NCBI RefSeq assembly: GCF_000300335.1 | Contig: NZ_AMRM01000002.1 | Span: 1 to 64,000, forward strand | Direction of reading: 5' to 3' | Length of the DNA: 64,000 nt | Source of the DNA: Nitratireductor pacificus pht-3B | GTDB lineage: Bacteria; Pseudomonadota; Alphaproteobacteria; Rhizobiales; Rhizobiaceae | Notes under the pieces: model-generated | What the model was told of the DNA's origin: nothing | The model's input: only the letters and a program-made list of their open reading frames with translations | The model's database searches: none | In this document: positions 38,804 through 46,785 of the stretch, piece by piece | How the letters are laid out: every line of letters starts with the position of its first letter | Position numbering within the stretch: the stretch's first letter is position 1 | Translations under genes and position numbers: made by a program

Positions 38804-39571
38804 TCAGTGTCCGCCGCTGTCTTTCGCCCAGGGCATGGAAAGCCGCTCGACAAGCGCGACGACCCCGAAGAGCGCCATCCCGAGCACGCTCAGCCAGATC
38901 AGGGCAGCCCAGGCCAGAGGGCCGTTGAGTTGCGAGTTTGCGGTCAGGAGCAGATTGCCCAGCCCCTCGCTCGAGCCGACGAACTCCCCGATGACGGCGC
39001 CGATGACGGTCAGGGTGACGGCCACCTTGGCCCCGGCGAAGACGAAAGGCAGGGCCGAGGGGAACTGCACCTTGTAGAAGATCTGCCAGCGCGTCGCGCG
39101 GAGCGACTTGGCGAGTTCCAGCAGTCCCTTGGGTGTTGCGTTCAGTCCCGTCGCGGTATCGACGACGATGGGGAAGAAGGCCACCAGGAAGGCGATCGCC
39201 AGCTTCGATTCGATGCCCAGCCCGAACCAGACCAGGATGATCGGCGCCACCGCCACCTTGGGCACGGACTGCATGGCGATTAGGATCGGATAAAGCGTCA
39301 GGTTGAGCAGGGTGGAACTGCTCAGCGCGACGGCAATCGGAATGCCGATGGCTATCGCCAGTGCGAAACCCAGAACGCACTCCACCAGCGTCGGCCAGGT
39401 ATGCCGCATCAGCGTGCCGAAATTCTCCACGGAGGCCAGAAAGATGTCGGATGGACTCGGCAGGACGACGCTGCTGACGGTGAAAAGCTCGGTATAGGCC
39501 TGCCAGACGGCGACGATCACGCAAAGCCCGATGAATGGAAAAACTGAACGGTAGTATGCGCCGCTTGTCAT
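38804..39571 (-). CDS. ABC transporter permease, second NMT1-type system
   Basis: The 255-residue inner-membrane protein has about six helices and the cytoplasmic loop ELAKSLRATRWQIFYKVQFP for ATPase contact; VGSSEGLGNLLLTANSQL near the C terminus is usual for the SsuC/ThiX/pyrimidine permease group. It is the last gene of a leftward operon of binding protein, ATPase and permease, and overlaps the ATPase gene by four bases. Confidence 0.93.
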   Translation of the reverse strand: MTSGAYYRSVFPFIGLCVIVAVWQAYTELFTVSSVVLPSPSDIFLASVENFGTLMRHTWPTLVECVLGFALAIAIGIPIAVALSSSTLLNLTLYPILIAMQSVPKVAVAPIILVWFGLGIESKLAIAFLVAFFPIVVDTATGLNATPKGLLELAKSLRATRWQIFYKVQFPSALPFVFAGAKVAVTLTVIGAVIGEFVGSSEGLGNLLLTANSQLNGPLAWAALIWLSVLGMALFGVVALVERLSMPWAKDSGGH

Positions 39572-40398
39572 CGCACGATCCCCAATAGCCGGCTTGCTTC
39601 ATGCTCGTAGCGGGTGAACTCCGCGCCGTAGCGCTGCTCGCTCTGGCGGGGATAGGGAAGGGCGATCTGGATGAGGTCGCGGATGGTCGCAGGGCGACGC
39701 GAGAAGACGGCCACCGTATCGGACAGGTAGATCGCCTCTGAGATCGAGTGGGTGACGAAGAGCACCGTGACGCCGGTGCGGGCGCGGATGGACAGAAGCA
39801 GGTCGTGCATCTCCATCCGCTTCAGCTCGTCGAGCGCGCCGAAGGGCTCGTCCATCAGCAGCAGCTTCGCGTCGTGCACCAGTGCGCGGCATAGGGCGAC
39901 GCGCTGCTGCATGCCGCCCGACAGCTCGGAGGGATATCGGTCCTCGAAGCCGGCCAGCCCCACCAGTTCGACGAGTTCCCTGGCGCGAGCCACGCCCTGC
40001 GGTGTTTTCTCCCGGCGGATCTCGAGCGGGAACAGGATGTTCTCCAGAACGGTCCGCCAGGGCATGAGATTGGGCTGCTGGAAGACGAAGGCGAAGTCCG
40101 GATGCGGTTCCGAAACGCTCTTGCCCTCGATCCGGACCTCACCCGAACTGGCGCGTTCTAGACCGGCGACGATGCGCAGGAAGGTCGTCTTTCCGCATCC
40201 GCTGGGGCCGAGAAGGCTGATCAACTGCCCCTTTTCCAGGGTCAGCGACAGCTTTTCGATCGCCTTGAGATGGGAACCGTCGCCAAGCGCGAAGCGTTTC
40301 TCCACGTCCCGGAACATGCCGAATGGTTCGGGGGAAGGAGCAAGCCCGGCCGGGGCCTGCTCCATGGCGCCATTTGCGTCAGTCACGGCATCTCCCAT
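39568..40398 (-). CDS. ABC transporter ATP-binding protein, second NMT1-type system
   Basis: The 276-residue ATPase carries Walker A GPSGCGKTT, signature LSGGMQQR, Walker B LLLMDEPFGALD and the switch His in VTHSISEA. An N-terminal extension of about 25 residues precedes the core. Its ATG shares one base with the stop of the binding-protein gene (ATG/TGA overlap), and its end overlaps the permease start by four bases. Confidence 0.93.
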   Translation of the reverse strand: MGDAVTDANGAMEQAPAGLAPSPEPFGMFRDVEKRFALGDGSHLKAIEKLSLTLEKGQLISLLGPSGCGKTTFLRIVAGLERASSGEVRIEGKSVSEPHPDFAFVFQQPNLMPWRTVLENILFPLEIRREKTPQGVARARELVELVGLAGFEDRYPSELSGGMQQRVALCRALVHDAKLLLMDEPFGALDELKRMEMHDLLLSIRARTGVTVLFVTHSISEAIYLSDTVAVFSRRPATIRDLIQIALPYPRQSEQRYGAEFTRYEHEASRLLGIVR

Positions 40399-41423
40399 CA
40401 GGGCTTGATTGCGGGATCGGGCAGGAAACCTTCCAGGTAGACCGAACCGGCATCGGGCGGCGTGCCTGAAACACCAACATTCTCGACCACGAAATCCACG
40501 CCCGCCTTCATTTTCTCCGGGCTGAACCAGCCAAGGCCATGGTCCTTCACCTCGTCGGTGACGACAAGGTCGCGGACGACGCCGATCTCCGCAAGGACCA
40601 CGTCGTGCTTCAGGCCATCGACATTCTTCATGATGTCCTCAGCTGCCTTCTCCGGATTGGCGAGGGCAAACTGCCAGCCGCGCAGGGCGGCGCGGACGAA
40701 ACCCTTGGCGACGTCCGGATTGCCTTCCAGGTAACTGCCGAGAGCGCCGATGCCGTTCGAATAGAGTTCGAGGCCGTTGTCGGCGAGCAGGAAGGTGCGC
40801 AACTCCGTGCCGGCTTCCTTGGCGGCTGCCTCCAGCCCCGGCTTGGCCATCACGAAGAATTCGATTGCCGGTACCTGGCCGCTCAGAAGCGCGCTAGCAC
40901 GGGCGGGCGGCGCAACGTTGACGATTTCGAGAGACTTGCCCGAAAGGCCCTTCTGGCTCATGAAGCCGCCGATCACCTGCGGCGTGATGCTGCCGGCTCC
41001 GCTGCCCAGCGACAGCCCCTCCAGTTGTACGGCCTCCTGGACGTCGCCGCCATTAGCGAGCGAGAAGATCGCGTAGGGCGCCTTCTGGTAGTTGACGGCG
41101 ATCATCCGGATGTCCGTGCCGCCGGCCTGGGCGAGCACAACTCCCGGAAGGTCGACGAAGCCGAACTGCGCCGTGCCCGAGGCAATGGCCTGCATGACCT
41201 GCGCGGTTCCCTGCGCCGGGATGATCGAGACGTCGAGGCCTTCCTCCTTGAAAAACCCCTCCTCCAGGGCTGCATACCAGGCTGCGTGGCGACCGAGCGG
41301 TATGAAGTCCAGCGAAAACACAACGGGCTTAAGCTCTTCCGCAGCGTGTACGGCCGCCGGCGTCGTGACAAGCATGCTGAGTCCCAGGGACAATCCCAGG
41401 ACAGTTCCCTTCAGTATGGTCAT
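40398..41423 (-). CDS. ABC transporter substrate-binding protein (NMT1/THI5-like), second system
   Basis: The 341-residue protein starts at the ATG at 41423, which has a GGAG ribosome site six bases upstream; longer in-frame starts would spoil the signal peptide (MTILKGTVLGLSLGLSMLVT to VHA). The mature protein opens with FSLDFIPLGRHAAWYAALEE then GFFKEEGLDV, the NMT1/THI5 pattern found in importers of pyrimidines, thiamine precursors, riboflavin and aromatic acids. It is divergent from the Ldh2/Rid/FAH/bicupin/ACMSD cassette, which presumably degrades what it imports. Confidence 0.92.
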   Translation of the reverse strand: MTILKGTVLGLSLGLSMLVTTPAAVHAAEELKPVVFSLDFIPLGRHAAWYAALEEGFFKEEGLDVSIIPAQGTAQVMQAIASGTAQFGFVDLPGVVLAQAGGTDIRMIAVNYQKAPYAIFSLANGGDVQEAVQLEGLSLGSGAGSITPQVIGGFMSQKGLSGKSLEIVNVAPPARASALLSGQVPAIEFFVMAKPGLEAAAKEAGTELRTFLLADNGLELYSNGIGALGSYLEGNPDVAKGFVRAALRGWQFALANPEKAAEDIMKNVDGLKHDVVLAEIGVVRDLVVTDEVKDHGLGWFSPEKMKAGVDFVVENVGVSGTPPDAGSVYLEGFLPDPAIKP

Positions 41424-41493
41424 TTTTATCTCCATCGGTTTCCGGGTCGTGCCCGGACACGCGCTCCCCATCGTCCGAGGGCTCCAACAGAAA

Positions 41494-41536
41494 ATCGAAA
41501 AATAATCGACCAGTCAAATGATTTTCGATAATCTTA
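41494..41536. promoter_or_regulatory. Candidate GntR-FCD operator, copy B, with inverted flanking half
   Basis: Bases 41513-41536 repeat copy A (GTCAA, three bases, ATTTTCGAT, A-AT-C-TTA; 19 of 24 identical). An inverted relative, ATTTTTCGAT on the minus strand, lies at 41494-41503. The site is in the 173-bp gap between the second NMT1 importer and the divergent catabolic cassette. Confidence 0.6.
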
Positions 41537-41596
41537 TTGATTGTCGGCATAAAGTTCGATACGCCTCAGTCATCGAGATTGCGCGGAGAGTACCGA

Positions 41597-42658
41597 ATGG
41601 CCTTGTTGTTGGATGCGGGAGAGGTGACGGCGGACGTTGCGAGGATCTTCGCCGGTGCGGGGCTTGGGTCGCAGGCTGCTCTGATCGTTGCGGAAAGCCT
41701 TGTGGAAGCCGACCGGCTGGGTCTCGCTTCGCACGGGGTGATGCTGGCGGACATGTATGTGGCGCGGCTCAGGGCGGGGTCGGTGTCGCCCGAAACCGCG
41801 CCCGCTGTCATCTCGGACAACGGCACCAACATCGTGCTTGATGGACGAAACGGTTTTGGTGTGCTGACCGCCGATCGCGCCATGGAAAGGGCGGTCGACC
41901 GGGCGCGCGAGCTGGGCGCGGGTATCGTTGCCGTGCGTCATGCATTTCACTTCGGTGCGGCGCGCCGTTTTGCCTTGGCGGCCGCGGAACGTGGTTGCCT
42001 TGGCATCGCCATGTGTAACACGAGGCCCCTGATGCCGGCGCCGGGCGGTGCGGAGCGCGTGGTCGGCAACAATCCGATCGCCATCGCCATGCCGACGGCG
42101 GATGCGACGCCTTTCGTGCTGGACATGGCGACGAGCGAGGCGGCCATGGGCAAGATCCGTATGGCGGCGAAGAGCGGCGGCAAGATTCCGGCCACCTGGG
42201 CGGTCAGGGCGGACGGGTCCCCGACCACCGATCCGGCCGAGGCGATCAAGGGCATGCTCCTGCCGACGGCAGGCCCTAAGGGGTTCGGTCTGGCGCTGAT
42301 GATCGACCTGCTGTGCGGTGTGCTTTCAGGGGGCGCCGTCGGGCAGGAGGTCCAGCCGCTCTACGGGGATCCTTCCAGGCCGTATGACTGCTCCCATCTC
42401 TTCATCGCGGTGGATGTCGGCCGCTTCGTCGACCCCGCGGATGCGGCAAACCGTGTCCGCGATGCCGCGCAGCGGATCCGTTCCGGCGCGCGGGCGCCCG
42501 GCGCTGAGCGCCTCTACACCCCCGGCGAGCCCGAATGGCGGCGCCGCGAGGACCTTGGTTCGCAGGTGGCGGTCGAGCCCAGCGTTCAGGACGCTCTGGC
42601 GCGGCTGGCCGACGCCCTGAATGTGGAACTGACCACCATCGGCAAATCGATTGCATAG
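41597..42658 (+). CDS. Ldh2/malate-lactate dehydrogenase family oxidoreductase
   Basis: The 353-residue protein belongs to the type 2 malate/L-lactate/ureidoglycolate dehydrogenase family, with the catalytic His H46 in LASHGVM, the HFGAARRFALAA segment, GNNPIAIAMPT and KGFGLALMIDLLCGVLSGGA. These enzymes use NAD(P) to interconvert 2-hydroxy and 2-oxo acids, or reduce cyclic imino acids such as delta1-piperideine-2-carboxylate. The ATG has GGAG upstream. It is the first gene of a five-gene rightward cassette, and copy B of the operator lies before it. Confidence 0.9.
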   Translation: MALLLDAGEVTADVARIFAGAGLGSQAALIVAESLVEADRLGLASHGVMLADMYVARLRAGSVSPETAPAVISDNGTNIVLDGRNGFGVLTADRAMERAVDRARELGAGIVAVRHAFHFGAARRFALAAAERGCLGIAMCNTRPLMPAPGGAERVVGNNPIAIAMPTADATPFVLDMATSEAAMGKIRMAAKSGGKIPATWAVRADGSPTTDPAEAIKGMLLPTAGPKGFGLALMIDLLCGVLSGGAVGQEVQPLYGDPSRPYDCSHLFIAVDVGRFVDPADAANRVRDAAQRIRSGARAPGAERLYTPGEPEWRRREDLGSQVAVEPSVQDALARLADALNVELTTIGKSIA

Positions 42659-42674
42659 CAGGAAGGAAAGACAG

Positions 42675-43076
42675 ATGCCCAAACAGGAAATATCCACATC
42701 GAACCTGCGCCAGCCCAACGGCCATTTCTCGCAGGCGACGACGATCGAGGCGCAGGGCAAGCTGGTGTTCGTCTCCGGCATGACCGCGCGGCGGCCTGAC
42801 GGCACCATCGCCGGCATCGGCGATGTGACCGAACAGACCCGGCAGGTCTGCGAGAACATCAAGGCGGCGGTGGAACAGGCCGGCGGTACGCTTGAAGACG
42901 TCTGCCGCGTCGACGTCTTCGTCCGCAACATCGAGGATTTCGCCAAGATTCACGCGGTCCGGCGGGAATATTTCAAGTCGCCGCTTCCGGCCTCTACAAT
43001 GGTGGAAGTGAGCAAGATGGTGTTCCCCGAATACCTGATCGAGATCAATGCCATCGCGGTCGTGCAGGAGGCCTGA
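42675..43076 (+). CDS. Rid (YjgF/UK114) family protein lacking the deaminase arginine
   Basis: The 133-residue protein has the Rid fold with VFVSGMTARRPDG, TEQTRQVCENIKAAVEQAGG and the C-terminal VEVSKMVFPEYLIEINAIAV. In RidA the catalytic Arg105 stands in an A-R-S-C-V-E-V context; here the equivalent is S107 (ASTMVEV). Established work links that Arg to imine deaminase activity, so this paralog probably does something else, for example an amidase, a 2-aminomuconate-deaminase-like hydrolysis or ligand binding. The gene lies 16 bp after the dehydrogenase gene in the cassette. Confidence 0.88.
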   Translation: MPKQEISTSNLRQPNGHFSQATTIEAQGKLVFVSGMTARRPDGTIAGIGDVTEQTRQVCENIKAAVEQAGGTLEDVCRVDVFVRNIEDFAKIHAVRREYFKSPLPASTMVEVSKMVFPEYLIEINAIAVVQEA

Positions 43077-43080
43077 GACA

Positions 43081-43971
43081 ATGCTGAAACTGGCTGCGAT
43101 CACCGTGGACGGCGAGCCGCGCCTGGCCTTCGTCGAAGGTGAGCGATTTCGTCTGCTGCCGCGCAGCATGCCCGACATTCAGGCGGCGATCGTGCAGGGC
43201 GCGGAGGCGCTCGAACGCTTGGCCGCGGAGGCGGGGCTCGAGACCATCGGGTTCGACGAGCGTCTCCTGCGTGCGCCGCGTACCGGGACCCAGCGTGACA
43301 TACTCTGCGCGGGTTGGAACTACTGGGATCACTTCGAGGAAGGCAGGGGGCGCAGGGACGGCCAGGAGGTGGAGCGTCCCGAGCATCCCACCTTCTTCAC
43401 CAAGGGGCCCGAGACGATGATCGGCCCGCTCGATCCGGTCGCCTTCGATGACAGGATCTCGCAGAAATGGGACTACGAGGTTGAGGTGGCGCTCATCATC
43501 GGCAAGGATGGCCGCAACATTCCCGAAGAGCAGGCGCTGGACCATGTTTTCGGCTATTGCCTGGCGAACGACATTTCCCAACGGGACCTGCAGCGCGCCC
43601 ACGGCGGCCAATGGCTGAAAGGCAAGAGCATCGATGGGACAATGCCCTTCGGTCCGTATGTCACTCTGGCGAAGGGCGTCGATCCTGCGGCCATCGAGAT
43701 CGAATGCGTGCTGAACGGCGAGACCGTGCAGAGCGCGTCGACACAGCTTATGGCCTTTTCCGTCGCCCGGCTGATCGCGGAGCTCTCTTTCGGCATGACG
43801 CTTCGCGCCGGAGACGTGCTCCTGACGGGAACGCCGGCCGGGGTTGGCAATGCGCGCACGCCGCCGCTCTTCCTGAAGGATGGCGACGAAGTCGTGTGCC
43901 GCAGTGCGCAGCTCGGCGTATTGCGCAACCGGATCAGCAGGATGGACCTTTCCACGCCGACCGCCCGCTGA
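43081..43971 (+). CDS. Fumarylacetoacetate hydrolase (FAH) family protein, cassette member
   Basis: The 296-residue protein has the FAH core with CAGWNYWDHFEEG, metal ligands E133 and E135 in DYEVEVALIIG and D164 in YCLANDISQRDLQ, and the LRAGDVLLTGTPAGVGN loop. It resembles the FAH members that act on ring-cleavage products (acylpyruvate hydrolase, 2-hydroxypentadienoate hydratase, 4-oxalocrotonate decarboxylase). It begins four bases after the Rid stop. It differs clearly in sequence from the FAH gene at 21567. Confidence 0.9.
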   Translation: MLKLAAITVDGEPRLAFVEGERFRLLPRSMPDIQAAIVQGAEALERLAAEAGLETIGFDERLLRAPRTGTQRDILCAGWNYWDHFEEGRGRRDGQEVERPEHPTFFTKGPETMIGPLDPVAFDDRISQKWDYEVEVALIIGKDGRNIPEEQALDHVFGYCLANDISQRDLQRAHGGQWLKGKSIDGTMPFGPYVTLAKGVDPAAIEIECVLNGETVQSASTQLMAFSVARLIAELSFGMTLRAGDVLLTGTPAGVGNARTPPLFLKDGDEVVCRSAQLGVLRNRISRMDLSTPTAR

Positions 43972-44006
43972 AGGCGGCGATCAAGCATGGCATTCTGGAG
44001 TTTCAC

Positions 44007-44792
44007 ATGACCCAAGACTACGGATTTGCACTCGCCCGTGAACGCGGCATCGCCCTGGGGCCGATCGGCCACCGGATCGTTGAGGAAAACGAGCTGACGC
44101 GGGTCTGGGAAGTCAGGCTCGCTCCCGGTGAGGAGCTTGGCTTCCATATCCACTACCATCCCTATTATGTCGTCTCGCTCGGCGGTGGAGACAACGAGAT
44201 CGAAACGATCTTCGGCAAGACCATCGCCACCCAGGAACCGCTCGGCCACACGGTCTATATCGACGAGAAGCGGGCGATCCACAAACTGACGAACAGGTCC
44301 GACCAGACCTATCTGTCGCGCCTGATCGAGTTCAAGGCCGTGCGCTGGACCTATGACGACGATCCGGCGCAGGCAAGGCCCGAAGCGGGAGAACAGACGC
44401 CGGAAGGATATGCGGCTGCGTTCAGGGAGATACTCGAGCACACCGCTGACCTGCCCTGGGAACCGAAATCGCTTAAGGGGCTCTACCAGAAGATGCTCTG
44501 GCGCGACGAGGAAACCGGCGCGTCCATCGCGCTGATCAAGTTCGACAAGGGCGTGGGGATCCCGAACGCCCATGCGCATGCGTCAAACCAGTTCATGTAC
44601 TGCCTGTCTGGCAAGTACCGCTATATCCCGACCGGGACGACCCTCGTCGCGGGCTCCTTCTACTGCAATCCGGTCGGCAGTGTGCACGGACCGACGATCG
44701 CCGACGAGGCGACGATCTTCCTCGAGATCTATGACGGTCCCCACTATCCCGTGCAGCCGCCGTGGTACACGGACCCGAAGGACGCTACATGA
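44007..44792 (+). CDS. Bicupin protein, possible dioxygenase or isomerase
   Basis: The 261-residue protein contains two cupin domains. The first has H47, H49, H51 and H92 (GFHIHYHPYYVVSLGGG); the usual Glu of cupin motif 1 is a Tyr. The second has H189-x-H191, Q195 and H227 (AHAHASNQFMYCLSGKY and GSVHGP), a good metal-binding set. Bicupins include gentisate, quercetin and 1,3-diketone dioxygenases and sugar-acid isomerases. Between an FAH gene and an ACMSD-like gene, an extradiol or diketone-cleaving dioxygenase is attractive but unproven. A GGAG ribosome site precedes the ATG, and the next gene overlaps by four bases. Confidence 0.85.
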   Translation: MTQDYGFALARERGIALGPIGHRIVEENELTRVWEVRLAPGEELGFHIHYHPYYVVSLGGGDNEIETIFGKTIATQEPLGHTVYIDEKRAIHKLTNRSDQTYLSRLIEFKAVRWTYDDDPAQARPEAGEQTPEGYAAAFREILEHTADLPWEPKSLKGLYQKMLWRDEETGASIALIKFDKGVGIPNAHAHASNQFMYCLSGKYRYIPTGTTLVAGSFYCNPVGSVHGPTIADEATIFLEIYDGPHYPVQPPWYTDPKDAT

Positions 44793-45784
44793 GCTGGCGC
44801 GGCGGCTGGGACATCCACACCCATCTCCTGCCCGCCGGTCTGGCCGACATGGCCGGCGACGGGCTGTACGGCATGGCGCTGGGGGATGGATATGTGGAGG
44901 TGCACGGATTCAGGTTGCAGCTCAAGGGCATGGGACGCCCCGAGGCGCTTCTGCGGCGTATCGAGGACGACGGTCTCGATGGCGCGGTGGCGGCCATACC
45001 GCCGCCGCTCTTCCGTGTGGATCTACCCGCCGGGCAACGGCGCGCCTACGTGGAGCAAATGAACAACGGTCTGATGCAGGCGGTGCTGCCGCATCCCCGC
45101 ATCAGGGCCATGGCCTATCTGCCGACCGATCTACCTGAACTCGCGCATGAGATCGCGGCGGGTTTGGACGATCGCTGGGCCGGCGTCATCATCGGAACGG
45201 ACATCGGCACGCACAGCTATGCCGATGCGGCCTATCATCCACTATGGCGAACCCTGTCCGACCGCGGCTTGCCGGTCTTGGTGCATCCGTCCGAATCGAA
45301 AGATCCTCGCCTTTCGGCCTTCTACCTGTCCAACCTGCTCGGCAATCCGACCGAGACGGCGATGGCGGCGGCTCAGATGATCTTCGGCGACCTGCCGTCA
45401 TTGTTTGCCGATCTCAAAGTCATCCTCTCGCATGGTGGCGGCGCGACGGCGGGCCTGATCGGGCGCTGGCAGCGCGGGCTGGAGACGAAGCGCCCCGGCA
45501 TAGGCGCGCTGGGACTGGCGCCTCGCGACGCGGCGTGCTGGTTCCATGTCGATACCATCGTTCATTCGGCCGCCGTGATGGACCTCCTTCGCGCGACGTT
45601 CGGGACGGAAAACATCTTGCTGGGCAGCGACTGGCCTTTCCCCATGGGGACTCCGGATGCCGGTCACGACATCGGCCATCTTGAGCCGGCGATCCAGGCA
45701 CAAATCGCCAGGCTGAACGTCGAGCGGGTCTTCGGGAATGTCCGCTTCCCTTGGAACGTTTTGCAGTCAGGTGGAATCACTTGA
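44789..45784 (+). CDS. Amidohydrolase-2 family protein (ACMSD-like)
   Basis: The 331-residue protein opens with the metal motif H10-x-H12 (DIHTHLLP), then LVHPSES, ILSHGGGA and the metal Asp in LLGSDWPFPMG. This matches the amidohydrolase 2 family, which includes aminocarboxymuconate-semialdehyde decarboxylase, gamma-resorcylate decarboxylase and lactonases such as LigI. It would decarboxylate or hydrolyse a ring-derived intermediate. It is the last gene of the cassette and overlaps the bicupin stop by four bases. Confidence 0.9.
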   Translation: MSWRGGWDIHTHLLPAGLADMAGDGLYGMALGDGYVEVHGFRLQLKGMGRPEALLRRIEDDGLDGAVAAIPPPLFRVDLPAGQRRAYVEQMNNGLMQAVLPHPRIRAMAYLPTDLPELAHEIAAGLDDRWAGVIIGTDIGTHSYADAAYHPLWRTLSDRGLPVLVHPSESKDPRLSAFYLSNLLGNPTETAMAAAQMIFGDLPSLFADLKVILSHGGGATAGLIGRWQRGLETKRPGIGALGLAPRDAACWFHVDTIVHSAAVMDLLRATFGTENILLGSDWPFPMGTPDAGHDIGHLEPAIQAQIARLNVERVFGNVRFPWNVLQSGGIT

Positions 45785-45826
45785 CGCCCGCATATACGCG
45801 GTAAAACAAAGAGATAGGCCCTTCCA

Positions 45827-45843
45827 GCGTTTCTGTGAAACGT
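45827..45843. other. Small hairpin after the ACMSD-like gene
   Basis: CGTTTC, TGT, GAAACG is a 6-bp stem with a 3-base loop (extended by one G-T pair) in the 139-bp gap between the convergent ACMSD-like and CitE-like genes. No U tract follows. It may mark the end of either operon. Confidence 0.3.
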
Positions 45844-45923
45844 TGACCCTAGATGGCCCGGCCTGGAGGGTGAGGATCGGAGCTGGCAGCCGAGATCCAG
45901 CCGCCGCCGAACCTGGCTTGTAC

Positions 45924-46757
45924 TTATGGAAGGTCGTTTTCAAGAGACGCCTCAGGATCAGGATCTGCTTTGACGTCCTCGAGAATTCTGTAGGCGCGGG
46001 TCCGGATTGGCTGGTCGACAAGCTCTCCGTCGAGGGACGCGGCGCCGTCGCCTGTCGAGAGTACGGCACGGGCCCATGCGATTTCGCCCTCGGTCGGTGC
46101 GAAACATGCCTTCACATGGGGGGGCTGGCCCGGATGGATGCACAGCTTCCCCCCCATGCCCAGATCGCGGGCGCAGGCGGCATCTGATTTGAGCATCTCT
46201 GAGTCGTAGAACGCTGTCGTCACGCCGTCGATCGGTGCGGGGAGACCCGCCAGCCTGGAGGCGACGATAATTTCGCTTCGCGCGGCAAGTAGGGCTTCGG
46301 GCACATGCGCACAACCGAGATCGGCGCAGTAATCGACGGAGCCGAATGCCAGGCGGGCGACGCCTGTCGTGGCGGCGATGGCGCGCGCCGCGGCAAGTCC
46401 CCTGGCCGACTCGATCAATGCGATCAGGGGCATCTGCGGCAGCGCATCGGCTAACGCTGCGAGTTCGCCCGGCGATTCGGCGAGCGGCAGCATGACCGCC
46501 GCAAAGCGATGACCTGAAATGGCAGCCAGATCGGCTTCGTGCCAGGCGCTGCGGGTGCCGTTTATGCGCACCACGAATGGCACAGGACCGGGATCGACGC
46601 GCAGAAGCCGGCGCGCCGCTGCCTTATTCTCCGCGGCAACGGCATCCTCCAGATCGAGGATCACGGCATCGGCACCGGAAGCAAGCGCCTTTTCGATCCA
46701 GCCGGGCTTGTCGGCGGGAACGAAAAGCGGTGCCCGTATCCGCCCGATGGCGCTCAT
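45924..46757 (-). CDS. HpcH/HpaI aldolase, CitE-like CoA-ester lyase
   Basis: The 277-residue TIM-barrel protein follows the CitE family: LFVPADKPGWIEKALASGAD, the metal Glu/Asp in ILDLEDAV, the substrate Arg in FVVRINGTRS, ALIESARGL, LAFGSVDYCADLG and GKLCIHPGQ. Members cleave citramalyl-CoA, malyl-CoA or methylmalyl-CoA. With MaoC hydratase and CaiB CoA-transferase genes upstream, citramalyl-CoA cleavage to acetyl-CoA and pyruvate is the best guess. It is the last gene of the leftward operon, 28 bp after the GntR gene. Confidence 0.9.
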   Translation of the reverse strand: MSAIGRIRAPLFVPADKPGWIEKALASGADAVILDLEDAVAAENKAAARRLLRVDPGPVPFVVRINGTRSAWHEADLAAISGHRFAAVMLPLAESPGELAALADALPQMPLIALIESARGLAAARAIAATTGVARLAFGSVDYCADLGCAHVPEALLAARSEIIVASRLAGLPAPIDGVTTAFYDSEMLKSDAACARDLGMGGKLCIHPGQPPHVKACFAPTEGEIAWARAVLSTGDGAASLDGELVDQPIRTRAYRILEDVKADPDPEASLENDLP

Positions 46758-46785
46758 GCCGTTTCGCTCGGGAAGCCCCGGCTCC

